From: Chitinophagales bacterium
GTDB taxonomy: Bacteria; Bacteroidota; Bacteroidia; Chitinophagales; Chitinophagaceae
Length of the DNA: 64,000 bases
Assembly (NCBI GenBank): GCA_020636495.1
Contig: JACJXQ010000008.1
Span: forward strand, 2,852,001-2,916,000
Direction: 5' to 3'
Under the pieces are notes generated by a model that searched no databases, was not told the origin of the DNA, and saw nothing but the letters and a program-made list of their open reading frames with translations. The translations under genes were made by a program, and so were the position numbers. Positions 8,809 to 17,509 of this stretch are shown one piece after another (position 1 is the stretch's first letter; each line of letters begins with the position of its first letter).

Positions 8809-9774
8809 CTAAGCCAGTTGCAGCTTCTCTTTCAGGTTGTGCAACATTGATTCGCTCATGCGGCGAATGTCGTAGGCATGCTCCCAGCCCCAATCATTGC
8901 GGGCTTCGGTGTCGTCAATGCTTTGTGGCCAGCCATTGGCTATCTGCTGACGAAAATCGGGTGAATAACTTATTTCAAACCCGGGGATGATGTCTTTTAT
9001 TACAGCTGCAAGCTCTTTTGGTGAAAAGCTCATGGACGAGAAGTTATAACCCAGCCTGTTCTTCACCTGTTCTGCCGGAGCTTCCATGAGTTCTATCGTA
9101 CCCCTTATAGCATCATCCATATACATCATGGGCAGATAGGTATGCTCTTCCAGGAAGCACGTATACTTGCCTGTCTTCAGAGCTTCGTAAAAAATATCTA
9201 CTGCATAATCAGTAGTTCCACCTCCGGGTTCAGACTTCCAGCTTATCAGGCCTGGGTAACGCAGGCTTCGTACATCCAGCCCCCACCTTTTATGATAATA
9301 CTGGCACCACAGCTCACCTGCATATTTACTGATACCATAAACTGTTTCAGGTTCTACGATCGTTTTTTGCGCCGTTTGTTGCTTCGGTGTAGTAGATCCG
9401 AATATAGCTATCGAGCTTGGCCAGTACAGTTTATTCAGCTTCTGCTCTACTGCAATATCCAGGATTTGCAATAAGCTCTGCATATTGATATCCCAGGCCT
9501 TCTTAGGGGCCTTTTCACCCGTTGCAGACAGCAATGCTGCCAGCAGGTATACCTGGGTTATAGAATGTTTCTTTATCGTATCTGTTATGGCTTGTCCGTC
9601 CATGGCATCCAGTACTTCGTATGGACCTGTACCGGCAAGCAAGGCATGTTCCTCACGTATATCAGTCGCTATTACATTAGATGCACCATAGGCAGAGCGT
9701 AAGGCAAGCGTCAGTTCTACACCTATCTGCCCGCAGGCACCTATGATCAGTATTTTCTCATTTTTCATGAACAT
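8809..9774 (-). CDS. tdh: NAD-dependent L-threonine 3-dehydrogenase, SDR/epimerase type
   Basis: Probably oxidises L-threonine to 2-amino-3-ketobutyrate in threonine catabolism, in the cytoplasm. This is the short-chain, UDP-galactose-epimerase-like form, related to vertebrate TDH rather than the zinc enzyme of E. coli. Evidence: Rossmann GACGQIG at residues 12-18, catalytic Tyr146-x-x-x-Lys150 (YGISK), the family hallmarks PGGGTTDYAV at 183-192 and LPMMYMDD at 214-221, and the C-terminal DDTEARNDWGWEH. The length of 321 residues is normal. A second in-frame ATG at 9768 is an alternative start. It lies 48 bp downstream of carA on the same strand and may be cotranscribed. No 2-amino-3-ketobutyrate lyase gene is nearby. 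Confidence 0.9.
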   Translation of the reverse strand: MFMKNEKILIIGACGQIGVELTLALRSAYGASNVIATDIREEHALLAGTGPYEVLDAMDGQAITDTIKKHSITQVYLLAALLSATGEKAPKKAWDINMQSLLQILDIAVEQKLNKLYWPSSIAIFGSTTPKQQTAQKTIVEPETVYGISKYAGELWCQYYHKRWGLDVRSLRYPGLISWKSEPGGGTTDYAVDIFYEALKTGKYTCFLEEHTYLPMMYMDDAIRGTIELMEAPAEQVKNRLGYNFSSMSFSPKELAAVIKDIIPGFEISYSPDFRQQIANGWPQSIDDTEARNDWGWEHAYDIRRMSESMLHNLKEKLQLA

Positions 9775-9822
9775 GTGTTTTTTCCGGAAAAGATATATTC
9801 AACATACGTATTGCAGAAAAAA

Positions 9823-10932
9823 CTACATACGTGCTTTCACCATACTGATAAAGTCATCAAAAAGATAACGTGAATCATGTGGGCCCGGGGTGCTCTCAGG
9901 ATGGTACTGTACAGAGAACGCCGACTTTCCTTTTACCCTGATACCTTCTATTGAGCCGTCGTTCAGGTTCACATGCGTCACCTCTACCCTATCAGAATTC
10001 TGTGCGGCCTCGGCCACTACACCAAAACCATGGTTCTGTGTAGTTATTTCCGATCTCCCGGTCTGCAGGTTCTTCACAGGGTGGTTCAGGCCTCTGTGCC
10101 CATGGTGCATTTTAAATGTAGGTATGTCATTGGCGCGTGCCAGTATCTGGTGCCCCAGGCATATACCAAAAAGAGGTTTATCCTCTGAAAGCACTTCCTT
10201 TACCATACTCACTGCATAGTCCATAGTAGCCGGGTCACCTGGGCCGTTTGATATGAATATGCCATCAGGCTGGAACGATTGCAGTTCAGCGTAGCTGGTC
10301 TTTGCAGGGAATACTTTCAGGTATGCTCCCCTCTCGGCCATACATTGCAGTATATGACGCTTAACACCGTAGTCAAGAACGGCTATTTTTACTTTACTAT
10401 CCTCATTACCATAGAAGTATGGTTCTTTGGTAGAGATCGTTGATGACAACTCCAGGCCCTCCATAGACGGCACTTTGGCCAGCTCCGCTTTCAGGCTCTC
10501 TATATCTGATAATTCTGTGCTGACAATACAGTTCATGGCACCTTTGCTCCTGATGTGCTGCACCAGCGCACGGGTATCTATATCGTGTATGGCAACGATA
10601 TTGTTCTTTACCAGGTACTCTTCCAACCCCTCATCTGCAATCATCCGGCTGTAGCGCGATGATATATTCTTACAGATAAGCGCCTTGATCTTTACAGAAG
10701 AACTTTCGGTATCCTCATCTTTCACCCCGTAGTTACCTACATACACAGAGTTCATGATCAGTACCTGTCCTGAGTAGGACGGATCTGTAAAGACCTCCTG
10801 GTAGCCGGTCATCCCCGTATTGAAACATATTTCACCTCCGCTGGTACCTTTGGCGCCGAAAGCCTTTCCTTTCAGCATAGTTCCATCCTCTAACAACAGG
10901 TACGCAGGTGCAAATTCATTTTGTGCAGACAT
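9823..10932 (-). CDS. carA: Carbamoyl-phosphate synthase small (glutaminase) subunit
   Basis: Hydrolyses glutamine and passes ammonia to the large subunit for carbamoyl phosphate synthesis (pyrimidines and arginine). The N-terminal CPSase small-chain domain covers roughly residues 8-140 (GEICFNTGMTGYQEVFTDPSY). The C-terminal class I glutamine amidotransferase domain has nucleophile Cys258 in GICLGHQ, with His344 and Glu346 in QYHPES. The length of 369 residues is normal. The large subunit gene carB is not in the window, so the two subunits are unlinked here. A promoter-like element and a short palindrome lie just upstream. Confidence 0.96.
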   Translation of the reverse strand: MSAQNEFAPAYLLLEDGTMLKGKAFGAKGTSGGEICFNTGMTGYQEVFTDPSYSGQVLIMNSVYVGNYGVKDEDTESSSVKIKALICKNISSRYSRMIADEGLEEYLVKNNIVAIHDIDTRALVQHIRSKGAMNCIVSTELSDIESLKAELAKVPSMEGLELSSTISTKEPYFYGNEDSKVKIAVLDYGVKRHILQCMAERGAYLKVFPAKTSYAELQSFQPDGIFISNGPGDPATMDYAVSMVKEVLSEDKPLFGICLGHQILARANDIPTFKMHHGHRGLNHPVKNLQTGRSEITTQNHGFGVVAEAAQNSDRVEVTHVNLNDGSIEGIRVKGKSAFSVQYHPESTPGPHDSRYLFDDFISMVKARM

Positions 10933-10949
10933 AAAAAAAACAAATTGCG

Positions 10950-10980
10950 CAAATGTAATAAAAACTTGGGTTGTAACCCA
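10950..10980 (-). promoter_or_regulatory. carA promoter with adjacent palindrome
   Basis: On the minus strand, 10950-10957 reads TACATTTG, matching TAnnTTTG, 17 bp before the carA ATG. At 10967-10980, upstream of that element, lies TGGGTT-GT-AACCCA, a 6-bp inverted repeat with a 2-bp spacer. It sits where the -33 region would be and could be an operator; this is inference. Confidence 0.45.
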
Positions 10981-11047
10981 GAAATAGTATCAGCCGGTGG
11001 AGGATAAGTTGTAAAAAATGGAGTGCTAATGCTTGTTGTGAAGCCTG

Positions 11048-11326
11048 TTATATGGCTTTCATAAGCAGGTAGACGACTATTACAATTGCAAAAATGATAT
11101 AGAAGATCTTGTTGATCCGATTACTGCGTTTGTAAAACTCTTTCAGCTTTTCATGAAAGGTATTACGTACGGTAACCCTGTTGTAAAACCAGAATGAATT
11201 CAGAAAAAGCGAAAAGTAATTCTTATTCATACTAATAGAGATAATAGAAACTTTAATAATTGTAAAAATAATTATTAATAATATGACCAACATTGGTGCA
11301 AATTCAATAATAAGATTCCGTATCAT
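11048..11326 (-). CDS. Small two-helix membrane protein, unknown
   Basis: A 92-residue frame with a hydrophobic helix at about residues 11-31, a basic middle (YNRVTVRNTFHEKLKEFYKR) and a second helix near the end (IFYIIFAIVIVVYLLM). A start at the internal ATG at 11230 would give a 60-residue protein with only the C-terminal helix (MNKNYFSLF...), and I cannot choose firmly between the two. The region is strikingly AT-rich. No family recognised. Confidence 0.5.
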   Translation of the reverse strand: MIRNLIIEFAPMLVILLIIIFTIIKVSIISISMNKNYFSLFLNSFWFYNRVTVRNTFHEKLKEFYKRSNRINKIFYIIFAIVIVVYLLMKAI

Positions 11327-11541
11327 TGATATCCTGGTATATGTATGTAATATGAATAGTTAACACCTATCATACTTATTTGTTACAAAACTGTAAATCC
11401 TCTGCTATTTTATTAATAACTTCTCTTCAGGCAAATATGAGGCCAAAATAGCATTTTCGGAAATTTTTTTGCATAATGCTATCCACATTTTCTATCCATG
11501 ATATGAACAAATGCCGCTATCCCTCAATTTGAATAATTGAG

Positions 11542-11549
11542 TAAATTTG
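11542..11549 (+). promoter_or_regulatory. -7 element before the DUF218 gene
   Basis: TAAATTTG matches TAnnTTTG and ends 7 bp before the ATG, so the leader would be only a few bases long. The AT-rich 230 bp upstream (11327-11541) shows no gene. Confidence 0.5.
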
Positions 11550-11556
11550 AACCATA

Positions 11557-12063
11557 ATGTGCACCTCCGATACAATATTGGTAGTACTGGGATACCCCGT
11601 AGATGAGAATGGAGAGCCAAGCCCTATACTCAAGGCAAGGCTGAACAAGGCTGTTGAACTATACAAACAAGGGGCTGCAGGCAAGATCATCGTTACCGGC
11701 GCAGCAGTAGACAATCAGTTTGTAGAGTCAGAGGTAATGGCACTATATTGCATAAAACAAGGAGTACCTGATACAGATATTTATATTGAGTCTAACGCTA
11801 AGAACACCTACGAAAATGCACGATTGGTGAAAGGCATCATGAAAGAGAAAGGCTATAAAAAAGCTATTGTGGTCACATCCAGCTTCCATAAACTCAGGGC
11901 GCAGCAATTTTTCTCAAGAGAGCTGAAAGAGGTGACTGTAGTACCCGCACCTTTCCCGGATAAGTTCCCTGTGATACAGCGCATGATACTTTTGTTAAAA
12001 GAATATATTATCCTGGTATTGTTCAAACTGGGGCTGCTCAACAGCAGGTACTCCATTCAATAA
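11557..12063 (+). CDS. DUF218 (YdcF/ElyC/SanA-like) protein
   Basis: A 168-residue protein of the DUF218 family. Visible family features are the N-terminal strand with VVLGYPVDENGEPSPILKAR, then AAGKIIVTGAAVDNQFVESE, the SNAKNTYENAR segment near residue 90, and VVTSSFHKLRAQQFF near 118. The biochemical role of the family is poorly defined; some members affect cell-envelope polymer metabolism. No N-terminal transmembrane helix is present, unlike ElyC and SanA; a hydrophobic stretch occurs only near the C-terminus (MILLLKEYIILVLFKLGLL). The next gene follows within about 10 bp. Confidence 0.75.
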   Translation: MCTSDTILVVLGYPVDENGEPSPILKARLNKAVELYKQGAAGKIIVTGAAVDNQFVESEVMALYCIKQGVPDTDIYIESNAKNTYENARLVKGIMKEKGYKKAIVVTSSFHKLRAQQFFSRELKEVTVVPAPFPDKFPVIQRMILLLKEYIILVLFKLGLLNSRYSIQ

Positions 12064-12072
12064 GTTTTGCCT

Positions 12073-12510
12073 GTGAATAAGAAAGATAAAGCACAGGCCG
12101 ATGCCATTATTGAAGAACTCCGCCGGATACGGTGGCTGGACAAATATCATAATTTTCACAAGGTCGTACCCGGTGTAGATCACAGCCCCGACGAGGTGAA
12201 GGACATTGTTAACAACCTGGTGGAAGATTGCTGTACTGAGCTGATACGCCATTATTCAGGCAAAAAAAAGCCCACAGTGGCTACTGTTAGAAGTATCATC
12301 ATCAAGTATATGGACCTGATATCTTACACCGATGTAAATATAGAGAACAAGGATTTCGGTTATGAACTATGCTGGTATATAGCCGAGAAGATTGGCATCA
12401 CTATTCGCAAGTACACAGAAACCAAGGTGTACGGATACTGGCGTGTAGAAAATAACCGTCTGCGTGAAGTAACAAAACGAGGCGTGAGAAACAAGAAATC
12501 AACTAAATAA
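12073..12510 (+). CDS. Conserved-looking hypothetical cytoplasmic protein
   Basis: About 145 residues, no signal peptide, highly charged and helical, with a basic C-terminus (REVTKRGVRNKKSTK). There is no ATG at the front: GTG at 12073 gives MNKKDKAQ, while a TTG at 12067 would add two residues. It follows the DUF218 gene by 9 bp and is probably cotranscribed with it. It ends 10 bp from the stop of the convergent decarboxylase gene. I do not recognise a domain. Confidence 0.6.
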   Translation: MNKKDKAQADAIIEELRRIRWLDKYHNFHKVVPGVDHSPDEVKDIVNNLVEDCCTELIRHYSGKKKPTVATVRSIIIKYMDLISYTDVNIENKDFGYELCWYIAEKIGITIRKYTETKVYGYWRVENNRLREVTKRGVRNKKSTK

Positions 12511-12520
12511 TCACTAACAC

Positions 12521-13933
12521 CTACTTAGTATATCCCAGTAGTTTCAGCATACTTTGTGCGGTCTGCTCTTTTGCATACAGCCAGTCTACCATATTACCGT
12601 TCTTATCCTGTTCTACCACCACGTGCTTGGGCGATGGTATCATACAATGTTTGATACCTCCATAACCCGCCAGTTGGTCCTGGTAGGCGCCTGTGTGAAA
12701 GAAGCCCATATAGAGTGGTTCCGCACCTTTTTCCTTATCGGTCTTGGGCAGGAATACAGCATTGATATGTTCTTCTGAAGTATAGAAGTCGTGGCTGTCG
12801 CAGGTAAGCCCGCCCAGGTGCACTTCCTGGTATTCATTGTCCCACTTGTTGATGGGCAGCAGCAGGAACTTCTCACCTATACCCCACGTATCGGGCAGCG
12901 TAGTAATGAAAGAGCTGTCTATCATATACCATATCTCCCTGTCGTTCTGCATCTTTTCGCCCAGTGTGCTGTATATCACGGCACCGCTCTCCCCTACTGT
13001 ATACGAACCGAATTCCGTATAGATATCGGGCACGTCAACCTTGTTGCGCTTGCAGACTTTTTTGATGTTGGATACGATCTCGCCAACAATGTATTTGTAA
13101 TCATAGTCGAAACCCAAAGAGTGTTTGATCGGGAAACCGCCCCCCAGGTTGATACTGTCCAGTTCCGGGCATATTTTCTTCAACTGGCAATACAGGTTCA
13201 ACACCTTATTCAGCTCACTCCAGTAATAGATATCATCTTTGATACCCTTATTCATGAAGAAGTGCAGCATTTTCAGTCTGAACTTATCGTTGCCTTTTAT
13301 CTTGTCCACGTAAAACTCCAGCACATCTTTCTTCTGTATACCCAGGCGCGACGTGTAAAAGTCAAAGGTCGGCTCCTCTTCTGTTGCCAGCCTGATACCT
13401 ATGTTCACCGGGTCTTTTGACCTGATAAGTCTCTTGTAATCCTCAAACTCTTCTTTATTATCCAGTATCGGCACCACGTTCCTGAACCCCTCGTTGATCA
13501 GGCGGGCGATGCTGCGGGTGTAGGCTTTGGTCTTATAACCATTACACACGATGAATGTATCCTTGGTTATCTTTCTGCGTTTGTATAACTGTTTGATGAT
13601 CTCTATATCATAAGTAAAAGAGGTCTCCAGGTGCACATTGTGCTTCAGCGCCTCTTCTACTATAAATGAGAAATGCGAACTCTTGGTGCAGTAACAATAG
13701 TAATAATTACCATCGTACCGGGTTTTCTTTATCGCATCGTTGAACAACTTTTTAGCTGTAGCTATCTGCTGGCCTATCTTGGGCAGGTAGGTAAGCTTAA
13801 AGGGCGTACCGTACTTGTCTATCAGCTTTTTTATATCCACTCCATTGAACTGCAGGTAGTTATCTACTACTTCAAAACCTTCTTGCGGAAAATCGAAGGT
13901 TTGTTTTACGAGGTCAGTATAGCTGTTGTTCAT
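12521..13933 (-). CDS. Arginine decarboxylase-like PLP enzyme (fold type III)
   Basis: A pyridoxal-phosphate alanine-racemase-fold decarboxylase, best read as a Bacteroidota biosynthetic arginine decarboxylase-like protein that would make agmatine for polyamine synthesis; a related basic amino acid substrate is possible. The start is the ATG at 13933, giving 470 residues; the codon before it is TTG. The putative Schiff-base lysine is in YCTKSSHF near residue 84. The phosphate-binding glycines are in NLGGGFPI near 265. The active-site Cys and Asp are in GLTCDSHDFY in the C-terminal half. It is shorter than the roughly 630-residue E. coli SpeA. It is transcribed divergently from the EamA transporter gene. 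Confidence 0.8.
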   Translation of the reverse strand: MNNSYTDLVKQTFDFPQEGFEVVDNYLQFNGVDIKKLIDKYGTPFKLTYLPKIGQQIATAKKLFNDAIKKTRYDGNYYYCYCTKSSHFSFIVEEALKHNVHLETSFTYDIEIIKQLYKRRKITKDTFIVCNGYKTKAYTRSIARLINEGFRNVVPILDNKEEFEDYKRLIRSKDPVNIGIRLATEEEPTFDFYTSRLGIQKKDVLEFYVDKIKGNDKFRLKMLHFFMNKGIKDDIYYWSELNKVLNLYCQLKKICPELDSINLGGGFPIKHSLGFDYDYKYIVGEIVSNIKKVCKRNKVDVPDIYTEFGSYTVGESGAVIYSTLGEKMQNDREIWYMIDSSFITTLPDTWGIGEKFLLLPINKWDNEYQEVHLGGLTCDSHDFYTSEEHINAVFLPKTDKEKGAEPLYMGFFHTGAYQDQLAGYGGIKHCMIPSPKHVVVEQDKNGNMVDWLYAKEQTAQSMLKLLGYTK

Positions 13934-14062
13934 CAACTTATAGAACAGTTTTTTATTTGATCCTTTTCTTTCAGGCGAATAAAGTTATAATTAATTGGTT
14001 TCATGTAAAACACAAGCAACAAAGTTCTGTAATTATTTTTCATTCAGGGTCTTTTTTTGCAC

Positions 14063-14070
14063 TAAGTTTG
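14063..14070 (+). promoter_or_regulatory. -7 element before the EamA transporter gene
   Basis: TAAGTTTG matches TAnnTTTG and lies 19 bp before the ATG at 14090, in the 156-bp divergent region shared with the decarboxylase gene. Confidence 0.5.
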
Positions 14071-14089
14071 TCGCTTCGTTCCAACGTAT

Positions 14090-14998
14090 ATGAAGAAAGC
14101 GTTATTCCAGATGCACGTGGCTGTACTCCTTTGGGGTTTTACAGCTGTTTTAGGCCGCGCAATAGACCTCAGTTCACCCGTCCTTGTCTGGTACCGTATG
14201 CTCATGACGGCGGGCTTCATGTCCGTAATATTATTTTATCGTAAAGAATGGGTGCCCATACCCCGGGGCGACAAATGGCGACTGATATGGATCGGCTGCC
14301 TCATCGGTATTCACTGGGTGGCTTTTTATGGCTCTATCAAGTTTGCCAACGCCTCTGTTGCCCTGGTCTGCCTGTCTACTGCCGGCATCTTTACCTCCCT
14401 GCTCGACCCCTTCGTCAACAAAACAAAACACAGCATTACTGAGTTACTCCTGGGACTGCTGGCCATTGCCGGGGTGTATCTTATCTATAGTTTCGACCGG
14501 TCTTTCGGGCTGGGCGTACTGTTTGGCATAATTGCCGCTCTGCTTAGCTCATGGTTCACAGTGCTCAATAAGAAGATAGCCCACAAATACCCATCGCGTA
14601 CCATGGTGTTTTACGAGATGACCGCCGGCTGGACACTTATCACCCTGCTGATACCTTTCCAGGTCATATACTCAACAGAGACAGTCGACCTGCTACCTAA
14701 CGGCTACGATTGGCTATGGCTGGTTATCCTGAGCCTGTGTTGTACCGTATGGGCGCAGTCGCTGGCACTGAACGCCCTGAAGCATATCAGTGCATTTACT
14801 TCAACCCTCAGTGTGAACCTGGAACCTGTTTACGGTATATTGCTGGCCTTTGTATTCTTTAAAGAATATGAAATGCTGAATACCCAGTTCTATATAGGCA
14901 TGCTGTTGATATTATTATCCGTACTGCTGCAGATGCTGCGCGTGCTCCGCCCCGGCAAACCTACCTCTTACGTAAAAGAGAAAGGCGGGATAGATTAG
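14090..14998 (+). CDS. EamA/DMT-family inner-membrane transporter
   Basis: A 302-residue protein with about ten hydrophobic helices in two EamA repeats, the drug/metabolite transporter fold. The first repeat opens MHVAVLLWGFTAVLGR and includes GSIKFANASVALVC. The second repeat includes AQSLALNALKHISAFTSTL and NLEPVYGILLAFVFFKE, where the NLEP motif before the last helices is typical of the family. The substrate cannot be read from sequence; export of an amino acid, metabolite or polyamine would fit the divergent decarboxylase gene, but that is inference. Confidence 0.88.
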   Translation: MKKALFQMHVAVLLWGFTAVLGRAIDLSSPVLVWYRMLMTAGFMSVILFYRKEWVPIPRGDKWRLIWIGCLIGIHWVAFYGSIKFANASVALVCLSTAGIFTSLLDPFVNKTKHSITELLLGLLAIAGVYLIYSFDRSFGLGVLFGIIAALLSSWFTVLNKKIAHKYPSRTMVFYEMTAGWTLITLLIPFQVIYSTETVDLLPNGYDWLWLVILSLCCTVWAQSLALNALKHISAFTSTLSVNLEPVYGILLAFVFFKEYEMLNTQFYIGMLLILLSVLLQMLRVLRPGKPTSYVKEKGGID

Positions 14999-15014
14999 AG
15001 GATAGGTAAATGTT

Positions 15015-15022
15015 TATCTTTA
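15015..15022 (+). promoter_or_regulatory. -7-like element before the 15.0-kb secreted protein gene
   Basis: TATCTTTA differs from TAnnTTTG only in its last base and ends 4 bp before the ATG at 15027, which would give a nearly leaderless mRNA. Confidence 0.4.
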
Positions 15023-15026
15023 GCAC

Positions 15027-15863
15027 ATGAAGGCAATACTCATCATGTTAGTGCTGCTACCGTTTAGTTGCCTGAGTCAGACTATTTTCCTAGCTAATGG
15101 TAAGCAGCATACTATGAAATACGAACAACTCAACTATGAAATATATTTTGATTATTGGCCAGCGGAAATTTCCAACATTAATCTACGACTATTTTTCACC
15201 CAGAAAGACACTCTTTACACTTCTGCAGACAGTAGTATCACTTTTTTCTCCAATCACCACTACGACTTAGTTAAACAAGACTCTGTATCTTTTTATGGCT
15301 TTATCAACAGGAGTCCTTCGAAAGACACAAATATTTGTACATCCTATAGTAATGGCGAACTACAATCAGTACGCAAAACAGTATACAATTCAGACAATAA
15401 CATTACTTATGAACACACAAAACTCCAAAAGAGTGAAGTAGTTGAAATCATTAATACTTGGTTTAATGAGATAAAACAAGATTCATTTTCAACTTATACC
15501 ATTAATGATACAATAACTGCATTTACCTATAAACATCATGACACAGGTGAATACTCAGAAACTATTTATCTCCATTATCTGTCAAGTAATACCCGAGACA
15601 CTATCTATCGAGTACCATTCCCTTATCATAATAAAGATACTATTAGCATTAATCATAACTTTCCGACTCTCGACATTACCAACAGTATTAAAAACGAAAT
15701 ATCTGAGTATATAAAACTTCTAAAAAAAGTCAGAAATTCTTACAAAATTGTTTTTCTCTACCAAAACAACGTAACCTGTGAGTTATCACTATATAATAGA
15801 CAATCGGTTCATAATGTAGCTTACAATTTGCAGATTACGATTAACAAAATGAATTCTGACTAA
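15027..15863 (+). CDS. Secreted hypothetical protein, AT-rich gene
   Basis: A 278-residue protein with a signal peptide (MKAILIMLVLLPFSCLSQT). The rest is rich in Tyr, Asn, Thr and Asp with no cysteine pattern I can interpret and no sorting domain. The gene uses many A/T-ending codons and is visibly poorer in G+C than the flanking transporter and lipoprotein genes, which suggests recent acquisition. No family recognised. Confidence 0.65.
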   Translation: MKAILIMLVLLPFSCLSQTIFLANGKQHTMKYEQLNYEIYFDYWPAEISNINLRLFFTQKDTLYTSADSSITFFSNHHYDLVKQDSVSFYGFINRSPSKDTNICTSYSNGELQSVRKTVYNSDNNITYEHTKLQKSEVVEIINTWFNEIKQDSFSTYTINDTITAFTYKHHDTGEYSETIYLHYLSSNTRDTIYRVPFPYHNKDTISINHNFPTLDITNSIKNEISEYIKLLKKVRNSYKIVFLYQNNVTCELSLYNRQSVHNVAYNLQITINKMNSD

Positions 15864-15922
15864 TGCACTGTCCCCTTACTGGCACGCTATTTGCATTTTA
15901 CAATTCCTCAAACTATACAACG

Positions 15923-16135
15923 ATGAAAAAGCTATTGATCACTATGGCTGCAGCCATAGCCATGACTTCTATGTCCTCGTGCGAAAGGAATTTTACCTGC
16001 ACCTGTGTATATCCCGGGGCTGCTGCCGGCACTACCAAAACGACCATCAAAGCATATAACCGGAACGACGCGCAGGAAACATGTACAAAACTAAATAACG
16101 GCGCACGGCAGAACGGGGGAGCATGTGCTCTATAG
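15923..16135 (+). CDS. Small lipoprotein, unknown
   Basis: A 70-residue protein starting at the ATG at 15923, chosen because it gives a classical lipoprotein signal (MKKLLITMAAAIAMTSMSSC, with Cys20 as the acylated residue). The mature part is about 50 residues with four more cysteines (CTCVYPG, ETCTKL, GGACAL), suggesting a disulfide-stabilised mini-domain outside the cytoplasm. An upstream in-frame ATG at 15863 overlaps the previous stop codon but would bury the signal peptide. Family not recognised. Confidence 0.65.
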   Translation: MKKLLITMAAAIAMTSMSSCERNFTCTCVYPGAAAGTTKTTIKAYNRNDAQETCTKLNNGARQNGGACAL

Positions 16136-16223
16136 CGGGCATTTTTTTGCAGTGTATATTTTTATTACCGTGAAAAAATATAGCTTCGCAGCCTGAAAAA
16201 TTTTTAAAAACCCGATATACAGA

Positions 16224-16817
16224 ATGATACGCCGTATCCTAACCGCCCTTTTACTGGTACTATCCATTACGTCAATCCAGGCACAGGATATCAACCTGGT
16301 TGACCTGAACACCCAAAGAGAAAGAACCAGCCGTGGAGGTGCCACAGCACTTGGAGTTATTGCACTGGTAGATATAGGTGCGGGGATCGCCGGATATACC
16401 ACCAGTTTCCCCGGCGAGTTTGGCCACCAGTATTCTTTTTTCACTGCCGGTTACGGCGTCGTAGAGGGCATTTTTGCGTTGGGTATGACTGCCGGAATTA
16501 AAAGCCGCGACATCAACGACTTCGACCTGTCTTATGAAGAATTCGAGGCAAACCTGCATGCATACAAAGTACGTGCTGCATTCGACATCGGACTTACAGC
16601 CGCGGGATTCATACTTTACGCAGCCGCTCCTGATATCCTTAACGACAGGCAGATGGTTTCTGCCTTTGGTCTTGCTACAGCTACACAGGGTGTGGTCATG
16701 TTCCTGGTCGATCAACTGGTGTATTCTGCTCACAAAAAGAACGCGACTAAATGGGCCAAACTATTACAGTCGGTTTATCCAACAGCCAATGGCGTGAGCA
16801 TAAATTACAGGTTCTGA
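16224..16817 (+). CDS. Exported hydrophobic protein, unknown
   Basis: A 197-residue protein with a signal peptide (MIRRILTALLLVLSITSIQAQ). The mature part is Gly- and Ala-rich with alternating hydrophobic helices (ATALGVIALVDIGAGIAGY, VRAAFDIGLTAAGFILYAAA), suggesting a membrane-associated protein. No family recognised. It is convergent with the VOC protein gene, with 17 bp between stop codons. Confidence 0.6.
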   Translation: MIRRILTALLLVLSITSIQAQDINLVDLNTQRERTSRGGATALGVIALVDIGAGIAGYTTSFPGEFGHQYSFFTAGYGVVEGIFALGMTAGIKSRDINDFDLSYEEFEANLHAYKVRAAFDIGLTAAGFILYAAAPDILNDRQMVSAFGLATATQGVVMFLVDQLVYSAHKKNATKWAKLLQSVYPTANGVSINYRF

Positions 16818-16834
16818 CAAACCCATTGTCTACC

Positions 16835-17338
16835 TTACTCATCCTTAGGCTCCCAGAGTTCTATCTTATTGCCATCGGCATCCATAATGTGTACAAACTT
16901 ACCAAAGTCGTAACTGGCCACACTGTCCAGTATGGTCACACCATTCTCCTTCAGTTTGGCCAGCAGGCCCTCCAGGTTCTGCACACGATAGTTGATCATA
17001 AATTCCTTTTTCGATGGCTCAAAATATTTATCCCCGGTTTTGAAAGGGTTCCATTGCAGGCTGTTCACCTCTTCCGGTTTATTGATGTTCCTCGATTCAA
17101 AACTTACAGACCCCCAGTCGCTTATTTCCATACCCAGGTTTTTGGCATACCACGCGCGTGTCTCTTTCGGGTTGTCTGAAAAAAAGAAGATACCTCCTAT
17201 GCCCGTCACCTTGGGTGTAGTATCTGTTGCTGAGCTGTCTTTTGTTTCTTTATGCTCTTCCATATCGTAATTATTAATAGCTGGCCTGAAGCTGGCCAAA
17301 AATATGGCAAACGGGATTAATATCAATGACCTTTTCAT
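16835..17338 (-). CDS. VOC-family (glyoxalase/bleomycin-resistance fold) protein, exported form
   Basis: A 167-residue protein. Residues 1-18 are hydrophobic (MKRSLILIPFAIFLASF) and followed by an acidic linker, which suggests export or membrane anchoring, unusual for this family. Residues about 45-165 form a single VOC domain: GIGGIFFFSDNPKETRAWYAKNLGM at its start and FVHIMDADGNKIELWEP at its end, with the Glu of IELWEP at the usual metal-ligand position. Substrate unknown. The first gene on its strand after a 150-bp gap. Confidence 0.75.
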   Translation of the reverse strand: MKRSLILIPFAIFLASFRPAINNYDMEEHKETKDSSATDTTPKVTGIGGIFFFSDNPKETRAWYAKNLGMEISDWGSVSFESRNINKPEEVNSLQWNPFKTGDKYFEPSKKEFMINYRVQNLEGLLAKLKENGVTILDSVASYDFGKFVHIMDADGNKIELWEPKDE

Positions 17339-17509
17339 CGGGCTTGTTTTTCGTTTAAAAACGACTGCAATATACCATTAAGCAACAAACCGAATGCATC
17401 CGGCATCCATATCATTGCACAAGCTTCCATGTTAAGGGCATATTAATATTGATCCGCAACGCACACTGATAAAGACATAAAGTGCACAATTTTGTACCTT
17501 CACCACTGC

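Noticed and set aside
12791..13420. A 209-codon open frame antisense to the decarboxylase gene
   Set aside because: Opposite conserved PLP-enzyme motifs; no independent promoter or domain.
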